The notes under the pieces: generated by a model | What the model saw: the letters and a program-made list of their open reading frames with translations, nothing else | What the model was told of the DNA's origin: nothing | Databases searched by the model: none | Part shown: positions 33,445-39,058 of the stretch, one piece after another | How the letters are laid out: each line of letters begins with the position of its first letter | How positions within the stretch are numbered: position 1 is the stretch's first letter | Assembly (NCBI GenBank): GCA_947652855.1 | Contig: CANTEO010000021.1 | Location: forward strand, 1 to 39,058 | Origin: an uncultured Roseburia sp. | GTDB taxonomy: Bacteria > Bacillota > Clostridia > Lachnospirales > Lachnospiraceae | Reading direction: 5' to 3' | Length of the DNA: 39,058 bases | Program-made: the position numbers and the translations under genes

Positions 33445-34737
33445 ATGGAACAGTATATTATAAAAGGCGGTAATCCGTTAGTGGGCGAAGTGGAGATTGG
33501 CGGGGCGAAGAATGCGGCGTTGGCGATTCTGGCTACGGGGATCATGACAGATGAGACAGTGACGATTGAAAATTTGCCGGATGTGAGGGACATCAATGTA
33601 ATGCTTAACGCCATTGAGGAAATCGGCGGCCGGGTAGACAGGGTGGACGCGCATACGGTGAAGCTGAATGGGTCTATGATCAGCGATCTAAGCGTGGCGT
33701 ATGAATATATCAAGAAAATCAGGGCTTCTTATTATTTGCTTGGCGCTCTGCTTGGCAAATATAAAAAAGCCGAAGTCGCCCTGCCTGGAGGATGCGACAT
33801 TGGCAGCAGGCCGATCGACCTGCACTTAAAGGGATTTCGGGCGCTTGGGGCCAACGTCGAGATACAGCATGGCCTGATCTCCGCATCGGCGGAGGAGCTT
33901 AAGGGCACGCACATCTATCTGGACAAAGTTTCCGTAGGCGCCACAATCAATATCATGATGGCGGCGTCGATGGCAAAAGGCAAGACGACGATTGAGAACG
34001 CGGCGAAGGAGCCGCACGTCGTGGACGTGGCGAACTGCTTAAACAGCATGGGGGCGAATATCCGCGGCGCGGGGACGGACGTGATCCGCATTTCCGGCGT
34101 GGAGAAGCTGCATAAGACGGAATATTCCATCATACCGGATCAAATTGAGGCGGGGACGTTTATGTTCGCCGCGGCGGCCACAAGGGGGGACGTCACGGTG
34201 AAGAACGTCATTCCAAAGCATTTGGAGGCCATTACCGCCAAGCTTTTGGAGATCGGCTGTGAAGTGGAGGAGTTGGACGACGCGGTGCGCGTCGTGGCCT
34301 CCAAGGCGTTAAGCCACACGCAGGTGACGACGCTGCCTTATCCTGGCTTTCCTACGGATATGCAGCCTCAGATGTCCGTGGTGCTTGGGATTTCAGAAGG
34401 CACAAGCACCGTCACAGAAAGTATATTTGAAAACCGGTTCAAATATGTGGATGAATTGGCGCGCATGGGCGGCAACATTAAAGTGGAGAGCAACATCGCC
34501 ATTGTCACAGGCGTGAAGGGCTATATGGGCGCAAGGGTCAGCGCGCCGGATCTTAGGGCGGGGGCGGCCCTCGTGATCGCGGGCCTGGCGGCGGAAGGCA
34601 TTACGATTGTGGACGATATCTACTATATCGAGCGGGGATATGAGGATTTTAATGGAAAGCTTTTGTCTCTTGGGGCGCAGGTGGAAAAGGTGTCTACGGA
34701 GAAAGAGATTTTGAAGTTCAAATTAAAGGTATCCTAG
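33445..34737 (+). CDS. murA: UDP-N-acetylglucosamine 1-carboxyvinyltransferase
   Basis: Encodes 430 residues, normal length. MurA transfers enolpyruvate from PEP to UDP-GlcNAc, the first committed step of peptidoglycan synthesis. GAGGTG precedes the ATG. Typical segments: GGNPLVGEVEIGGAKNAALAIL at the N-terminus, and the active-site loop LPGGCDIGSRPIDLHLKG, whose Cys (about residue 117) is the fosfomycin target. YPGFPTDMQPQM (about 300) and DLRAGAALVIAGLAAEG (about 370) are also present. Firmicutes often have two MurA copies; whether a second exists elsewhere cannot be seen here. Confidence 0.95.
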   Translation: MEQYIIKGGNPLVGEVEIGGAKNAALAILATGIMTDETVTIENLPDVRDINVMLNAIEEIGGRVDRVDAHTVKLNGSMISDLSVAYEYIKKIRASYYLLGALLGKYKKAEVALPGGCDIGSRPIDLHLKGFRALGANVEIQHGLISASAEELKGTHIYLDKVSVGATINIMMAASMAKGKTTIENAAKEPHVVDVANCLNSMGANIRGAGTDVIRISGVEKLHKTEYSIIPDQIEAGTFMFAAAATRGDVTVKNVIPKHLEAITAKLLEIGCEVEELDDAVRVVASKALSHTQVTTLPYPGFPTDMQPQMSVVLGISEGTSTVTESIFENRFKYVDELARMGGNIKVESNIAIVTGVKGYMGARVSAPDLRAGAALVIAGLAAEGITIVDDIYYIERGYEDFNGKLLSLGAQVEKVSTEKEILKFKLKVS

Positions 34738-34772
34738 ACAATACTGGATAAAAAGAAAAGCATGATTGACGG

Positions 34773-34802
34773 AACAACTCCTGGGGACGGGGGTTGTTTT
34801 TT
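34773..34802 (+). terminator. Rho-independent terminator of murA
   Basis: AACAACTCC (34773-34781) pairs with GGGGTTGTT (34790-34798, one G-T pair). The T-run is 34797-34802. It ends just before the ribosome site of the next gene. Confidence 0.8.
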
Positions 34803-34811
34803 CGATGGGAC

Positions 34812-34816
34812 GGAGG
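34812..34816 (+). promoter_or_regulatory. Ribosome binding site that sets a TTG start
   Basis: GGAGG lies 7 bases before TTG 34824. No ATG lies near it in the reading frame, so the NTPase gene appears to begin at TTG. Confidence 0.65.
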
Positions 34817-34823
34817 CTTCAAT

Positions 34824-35426
34824 TTGATTAAGCAGGATGTGAATAGCAGATTTGCCTTTGCGCTGAAAAAAATAGAAGAGGCGATGGGCAAAGATAAGGC
34901 GGCGGCGATTGGAATTGACGGACGGTGCGGCAGCGGGAAGACCAGCTTTGCGAGGCTGATCGCGCAGGCTGTTCCTTGTAACGTCATCCATATGGATGAT
35001 TTTTATCTTCCGCTTTCAAAGCGAGAGGAAAATTGGATGGACACGCCTGGGGGAAATATGGATTTTGAGCGGCTTTGCACAGAGGTTTTTCTGCCGTTGC
35101 AAGCGGGAGAGCCGGCCCTGTATCGGCCGTATCATTGCAGGACGGGCGAATATGGGGAAATAAGGCGGCTTTCTCCAATCCTGCCTCTGGTCGTGGAGGG
35201 CAGCTATTCCCTCCATCCAAAGGGAAGGCTGACATATGGCCTGACGCTGTTTCTCACTTGCGACAAGGCAGAGCAGATGAGGCGCTTAAAGGAACGGGAG
35301 GGGGACTCGTTTTCTGCTTTTTTAGAGCGTTGGATACCGATGGAGGAGTCTTATTTTCGGCTTTTTCGAGTGGAAGAGAGAAGCGATATTCGGATTGACA
35401 CCGGAAAAAGAATAGGGGGAAGGTAA
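34824..35426 (+). CDS. Uridine-kinase-like P-loop NTPase
   Basis: Encodes about 200 residues from TTG 34824, set by GGAGG at 34812-34816. The P-loop GIDGRCGSGKTS lies at about residues 30-41, followed by a Lid-proximal HMDDFYLPLSKR segment (about 56), VVEGSYSLHP (about 128) and LFLTCDKAEQMRRLKEREG. This is the phosphoribulokinase/uridine kinase arrangement. Members phosphorylate uridine, cytidine or other small alcohol substrates; the substrate here is uncertain. It is shorter than and diverged from classical Udk. A bidirectional terminator lies between it and the convergent PBP gene. Confidence 0.8.
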   Translation: MIKQDVNSRFAFALKKIEEAMGKDKAAAIGIDGRCGSGKTSFARLIAQAVPCNVIHMDDFYLPLSKREENWMDTPGGNMDFERLCTEVFLPLQAGEPALYRPYHCRTGEYGEIRRLSPILPLVVEGSYSLHPKGRLTYGLTLFLTCDKAEQMRRLKEREGDSFSAFLERWIPMEESYFRLFRVEERSDIRIDTGKRIGGR

Positions 35427-35430
35427 AAAG

Positions 35431-35471
35431 GCCCATGCAATGGAACGGAAGCCAGTTGCATGGGCTTTTTT
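35431..35471. terminator. Bidirectional rho-independent terminator
   Basis: GCCCATGCAA (35431-35440) pairs with TTGCATGGGC (35456-35465). T-run 35466-35471 on the plus strand; A-run just before the stem serves the minus strand. Confidence 0.88.
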
Positions 35472-35475
35472 AAGC

Positions 35476-38064
35476 TTATTCATCCTCATTTTTTGGCTTT
35501 TTGCCGCCGTGTAAAGAATCCATGCGCGGAGGCTCCTCCGGGGCGGGCGGAGCCACAGGGATTTCAGGGGCTACGTGGATGGGGCAGGTGTTGGCCGTGG
35601 AGCCCTCTGACAGCAGATACGGGCCGTCTGCGGAGCCGGAGGAGCCTCCGGTGATATGCACGCCGCCCACGCGCTCCGGGCAAAAGTCAGTAGCCAGCAT
35701 TCCTGACTGCGCGCAGATGGTGACGCTGACATGATGGTCGCAGTATTCCGTGGGAACGCTGCCTTCCGCAAAATATTCCGTCCTTGCCATGCTGCCACGG
35801 GGATCCGCGTCGCAAAGGCCGGCAACCGTCAGCTTTCCTGATTTTTTGCAGATGGTGGCTGTCGTGATGTCGTCTGGCATGATGAAATCCCGATACTCTA
35901 ACGTTTCATGGATCCGGCTCATGACGGCCCTCCAGATTTTCTTGGGGTAAGACGTCGTGCCGCCGTCCTGCGGCGTGTTGTCGTCAAAGCCGCCCCAGAC
36001 GACGCAAGTATAGTAAGGCGTGAACCCTGCGAACAAAGCGTCCCTGTTTTTGGTGGTGGTCCCGGTTTTCCCGGCGATCGCCATATTTCCAAAATTGACG
36101 GATGTCCCTGTGCCTTTTGTAACGACGTCCTGCATGGCATTCGTTAAAAGCCACGCAGTAGACGGCTTTAGCACGCCATGCGTCTGCGGCGTATTGTCAA
36201 TTAAGACATTGCCGTCATGGTCTAAAATTTTCGTATAGAAACGGGGCTTAATATAAGTGCCGTTGTTTGCGATCGTGGCATAGGCGGCCGTCAGATCCAG
36301 GTTCGTGACGCCTTTTGTAATGCCGCCTAAAGCCAGGGCCTGGTTATTGTCGTCGTCCACCATCGTGGAAAACCCAAAATCCTGTAGGTAGCTGTAGCCT
36401 AAGTCCGTCCCGATTTCCGTGAGGGTCTTTACCGTGACGATATTGATTGAGTACGTAATCGCCTCCCTAAGCGTCGTGAACCCGCGGAATGAGTTGTCAT
36501 AGTTGCGCAGCGACGTCCCGTTTTCATAAGAATAGGGCGCGTCGTCCTGCACGGAGCCAAGCGTCAGCCCGCCGCTGTCAAGGGCGGGGGCGTAGGCGGC
36601 GAGGACTTTGAAGGTAGATCCTGGCTGCCTTGCGGTGTCCGTCGCCCGGTTCAACGTCTTGCTGGCGGTTTTATCCCCCCTGCCTCCGACAATCGCCGCG
36701 ACGGCCCCCGTCGCATGGTCGATGATCGTCAGCGCGGCTTCCGGCTGCAAGGTGAACGTCACCGTCTCCCCGTTTCCTACAATTTTGTCCCCGGGCTGCA
36801 TGATTTCCGACTTATATTGGTCGATTGCCGCCTGAGCCTCTTCGATAGAAGCGAAGTTTAAGCTGTAATTGCTGTTGGCCGACTGATAGTAGGAAAGCAT
36901 CGTCTGCTCGCTGTAATTTTGAAACGTTCCGTCCGGCTTCTCAATTGTCAGCCGGTAAGAAAAGGAATATTTCGGCGCCGTAGGGTAATTTTCCTGATTA
37001 TTGACCTCAGCGTCGCAAATCGCCTGGAGCGTGGGGTTTTGCGTGGAATAGATCGTCAGGCCGCCGTTATAGAGGGCTTTGTAGGCCTGCGTCTCCGTAT
37101 ACCCCTTAAAGTCGATCAAATCCTGTATGACCTGATTTGTCAGCTCGTCCACAAAATAGGATTGGATGGATTCTTCCTCGACCGCCGTATTCACTACCTG
37201 AATCCGGTCATACACATTGTCCGCGATGGCGTCGTCATACTCCTCCTGAGAGATGTATTCCTGATCCAGCATATTTTTGAGGACTTTGTCCCGTCGTTCT
37301 AGATTTTTTTCTGGATTGCTGATGGGGTTAAAGCGGGAGGGGTTTTGGGTGATCGCGGCAATGACGGCGCATTCGGACAGCGTAAGCTCCGATACGTCTT
37401 TATTAAAATAGCGGTTAGAAGCGGCCTGCACGCCTAACGTGTTTTGGCCTAAATTGATGGTATTTACATAATTTTCCAAAATCCAGTCTTTTGAGACTTT
37501 TTTCTCAAGCTGTATGGCGAGATACTGTTCCTGAATTTTTCGTTTGAACTTGTCCGCCATATTCGATTCGCTTGTCCAGCTTGTAAACACATTGTTTTTT
37601 AGGAGCTGCTGCGTGATGGTGCTTGCTCCCTCTGAAAAATGCCCGCTTGTGAGGCCGATGATCCCGGCGCGCAGGATGCCTTTGACGTCAATGCCGTTAT
37701 GGTCGTAAAAGCGCTCGTCTTCAATGGCGACAAACGCGTGCTGGAGATTTTTTGGGATTTCGTCAATTGTGGCGTAGACGCGGTTCGATCCCGTCGCGAC
37801 AAGGCTTGCAATTTGATTGCCCTCCGCGTCAAGCACGGTCGTCAAAAATCCGGTCGGGGTCGCGTCGTCTAAGTTGATTTCCGGCGCTGCGTCAATCACT
37901 CCTTTTAAAATGCCGAATCCGGCGCAGCCGCCAATCACGACGACGGCTAGAAAACATACAAGGAGAGTCTTGAGAAAGATTATATTGAATTTTTTAAGAA
38001 TCATAGTCTTTTTGGAAGTAAGCTCTTTTTCCCGTTTACGCGCGTTGCTTTTCCCGTAGTTCAT
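35476..38064 (-). CDS. Class A penicillin-binding protein (PBP1A family)
   Basis: Encodes 862 residues, a bifunctional peptidoglycan polymerase and cross-linker. The start at 38064 has AAAGGAGG 7 bases upstream. One N-terminal membrane anchor (about 25-50) follows a basic cytoplasmic tail. The glycosyltransferase domain has EDERFYDHNGID (about 112) with the catalytic Glu, EGASTITQQLLKN, RKIQEQYLAIQLEK, and ENYVNTINLG. The transpeptidase domain has GSTFK with the active Ser (about 480), SIN (about 536) and KTGTTTK (about 663). The C-terminal 120 residues hold seven Cys (ICKKSGKLTVAGLCD, EYCDHH, ICAQSGMLATDFCPE, NTCPIH) before a Pro/Glu tail. The extended -10 promoter is at 38090-38098. Confidence 0.93.
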   Translation of the reverse strand: MNYGKSNARKREKELTSKKTMILKKFNIIFLKTLLVCFLAVVVIGGCAGFGILKGVIDAAPEINLDDATPTGFLTTVLDAEGNQIASLVATGSNRVYATIDEIPKNLQHAFVAIEDERFYDHNGIDVKGILRAGIIGLTSGHFSEGASTITQQLLKNNVFTSWTSESNMADKFKRKIQEQYLAIQLEKKVSKDWILENYVNTINLGQNTLGVQAASNRYFNKDVSELTLSECAVIAAITQNPSRFNPISNPEKNLERRDKVLKNMLDQEYISQEEYDDAIADNVYDRIQVVNTAVEEESIQSYFVDELTNQVIQDLIDFKGYTETQAYKALYNGGLTIYSTQNPTLQAICDAEVNNQENYPTAPKYSFSYRLTIEKPDGTFQNYSEQTMLSYYQSANSNYSLNFASIEEAQAAIDQYKSEIMQPGDKIVGNGETVTFTLQPEAALTIIDHATGAVAAIVGGRGDKTASKTLNRATDTARQPGSTFKVLAAYAPALDSGGLTLGSVQDDAPYSYENGTSLRNYDNSFRGFTTLREAITYSINIVTVKTLTEIGTDLGYSYLQDFGFSTMVDDDNNQALALGGITKGVTNLDLTAAYATIANNGTYIKPRFYTKILDHDGNVLIDNTPQTHGVLKPSTAWLLTNAMQDVVTKGTGTSVNFGNMAIAGKTGTTTKNRDALFAGFTPYYTCVVWGGFDDNTPQDGGTTSYPKKIWRAVMSRIHETLEYRDFIMPDDITTATICKKSGKLTVAGLCDADPRGSMARTEYFAEGSVPTEYCDHHVSVTICAQSGMLATDFCPERVGGVHITGGSSGSADGPYLLSEGSTANTCPIHVAPEIPVAPPAPEEPPRMDSLHGGKKPKNEDE

Positions 38065-38089
38065 ACATAAGCCTCCTTTTCTCGTGTCT

Positions 38090-38098
38090 ATTATAGCA
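38090..38098 (-). promoter_or_regulatory. Extended -10 promoter of the PBP gene
   Basis: Minus-strand TGCTATAAT: perfect TATAAT with upstream TG. The -35 is weak (TTTTCT at 17 bases). Confidence 0.55.
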
Positions 38099-38218
38099 AA
38101 ACTCTCCTAAGAAGAAAAGTACCCTTTTTTGCAATGAACGAAAATGGATTTCCGTGCGTTGCAAAGGCTTAGGCGGAAAGGAGCGAAGCAAGGGAAGAGG
38201 AAGAAGATGTATTTTTCG

Positions 38219-38247
38219 TTGATTCCCGCAAGCCGTCATGTTAAAAT
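38219..38247 (+). promoter_or_regulatory. Promoter of the YigZ-family gene
   Basis: TTGATT (38219-38224), 17-base spacer, TAAAAT (38242-38247) with extended TG before it. Confidence 0.55.
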
Positions 38248-38273
38248 AAAAAAGCAGTTGGAGGATTGGTTTT

Positions 38274-38942
38274 ATGACGGCAAGGGGGCGGTTAGGGATG
38301 AAGGCAGTGCATGAGGGCGGGCAGGGTGAAATCGTAGAGAAGAAGTCGCGGTTTATCGCGACGGTGCGCCCGGTGGAATCAGAAGAGGCGGCAATGGAGT
38401 TTATTGCAGAAATGAAAAAAAAATACTGGGACGCACGGCACAACTGCTCGGCGTTTGTCGTTGGAAGGAATCAGGAGCTGTCCCGTTGCTCTGACGACGG
38501 GGAGCCTAGCCAGACGGCGGGAAGGCCAATGCTGGACGTGCTGCTTCGGGAGGGGATCCATAACACGGCGGTCGTCGTCACCCGCTATTTTGGCGGCGTC
38601 CTGCTTGGGACGGGAGGGCTGGTGCGCGCCTATCAAAAGGCTGTTTGTGAAGGGCTTGCCAACAGCGTCGTCATAGACAGGAAGCCAGGCAAGGAGCTAT
38701 GCGTGCAGACAGATTACAATGGCCTTGGAAAGATACAGCATATCCTGGCGCAGCAGGAAATCGCCGTTCTTGGGACGGAGTATGCGGAAGATGTGAAGAT
38801 TCAGGCAGTCATTCCCGATGGGGAAGAGCAGCGGCTGGCAGAGGCCGTTACGGACGGGACTGGCGGGAAGGCGCGGCTTATTTGGGGCAAGGACGTGGAA
38901 TACGCAAAGATTGACAAAGAAGTAAAAATTTTTGGAAAATAG
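38274..38942 (+). CDS. YigZ/IMPACT family (UPF0029) protein
   Basis: Encodes 222 residues (or about 214 if it starts at ATG 38298, MKAVHEGG, which fits the family's usual N-terminus; both starts have a purine-rich site). The N-terminal UPF0029 domain shows EIVEKKSRFIATV, DARHNCSAFVVG, SDDGEPSQTAGRPML and VVVTRYFGGVLLGTGGLVRAY, all hallmarks of the family. The C-terminal half is the small DUF1949-type ferredoxin-like domain. The eukaryotic relative IMPACT inhibits GCN2; the bacterial role is not settled, with nucleic-acid or ribosome links proposed. It stands alone between PBP and a tRNA gene. Confidence 0.9.
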   Translation: MTARGRLGMKAVHEGGQGEIVEKKSRFIATVRPVESEEAAMEFIAEMKKKYWDARHNCSAFVVGRNQELSRCSDDGEPSQTAGRPMLDVLLREGIHNTAVVVTRYFGGVLLGTGGLVRAYQKAVCEGLANSVVIDRKPGKELCVQTDYNGLGKIQHILAQQEIAVLGTEYAEDVKIQAVIPDGEEQRLAEAVTDGTGGKARLIWGKDVEYAKIDKEVKIFGK

Positions 38943-38944
38943 TG

Positions 38945-38973
38945 TTGACATTTTGCCGTCAAGTATGTATAAT
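38945..38973 (+). promoter_or_regulatory. Consensus promoter of the tRNA-Gln gene
   Basis: Perfect TTGACA (38945-38950), 17-base spacer, perfect TATAAT (38968-38973), about 30 bases before the tRNA. The -35 begins two bases after the preceding stop codon. Confidence 0.8.
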
Positions 38974-39003
38974 AGCTTTTGTTGGTTGCAACATATTTGA
39001 TAT

Positions 39004-39058
39004 TGGCCCATCGCCAAATGGTAAGGCAACGGACTCTGACTCCGTCATTTCAAGGTTC
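39004..39058 (+). tRNA. tRNA-Gln (anticodon CUG), cut by the window end
   Basis: TGGCCCA acceptor strand (39004-39010), D-stem GCC...GGC, anticodon stem ACGGA/TCCGT (39029-39033, 39041-39045) with loop CTCTGAC, so the anticodon is CUG (39036-39038), decoding CAG. The variable region CATTT and the T-stem CAAGG with TTC follow, and then the window ends. The rest of the T-arm and acceptor lie outside. Confidence 0.9.

Overview
The window looks like a chromosomal segment of a Gram-positive, spore-forming anaerobe of the Clostridia, most likely Lachnospiraceae. The evidence is the GlgC/GlgD pair, SpoVG, a DnaD-type plus DnaI-type helicase-loading pair, an LTA-synthase-type sulfatase, a PrsA-like lipoprotein, a DUF6465-type protein, strong AGGAGG ribosome binding sites and sigma-A promoters. 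No phage, IS element, CRISPR array or rRNA was seen. Most genes are housekeeping; the novelty lies in small or modified accessory proteins.

Layout. (1) 1-4.7 kb: the tail of an unknown gene, an MMPL/RND exporter, and a secreted alanine-rich protein with xxxLxxG repeats, ending at a bidirectional terminator. (2) 4.8-8.4 kb, minus strand: a siroheme nitrite/sulfite reductase, preceded by an LTA-synthase-like membrane sulfatase with a TIG-like tail. (3) 8.5-10.7 kb: an AT-rich promoter region, two tandem paralogous small secreted proteins of no family I recognise, and a small protein with an Arg/Cys/Trp tail and an unusual start region. (4) 10.8-15.1 kb: a large membrane-anchored protein ending in a degenerate C39-like domain, then an alanine symporter (AgcS) carrying an extra inserted domain. 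(5) 15.2-16 kb: an HPr-like protein that keeps His15 and Ser46 but lacks Arg17, followed by a DUF6465-type protein. (6) 16.1-21.1 kb, minus strand: murC, then a dnaD-dnaI-prs operon whose upstream region holds two tandem pairs of DnaA boxes. (7) 21.2-24 kb: glgC-glgD (ATGA overlap) and spoVG. (8) 24.1-34.7 kb: pth-mfd, a PrsA-like foldase, a heterodimeric ABC exporter and murA. (9) 34.8-39.1 kb: a uridine-kinase-like NTPase, a convergent class A PBP, a YigZ/IMPACT protein, and a tRNA-Gln(CUG) cut by the window edge.

Functional themes. Cell-envelope synthesis (MurC, MurA, PBP1A, LTA-type sulfatase, PrsA, MMPL and partner) alternates with information processing (DnaD/DnaI loader, Mfd, Pth) and central metabolism (PRPP synthase, glycogen synthesis, sulfite/nitrite reduction, alanine uptake, HPr-like signalling). 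Several start codons were moved inward from the longest reading frame because a clear Shine-Dalgarno sequence sits before an internal start. All family assignments come from motif recognition by eye; no database search was run.
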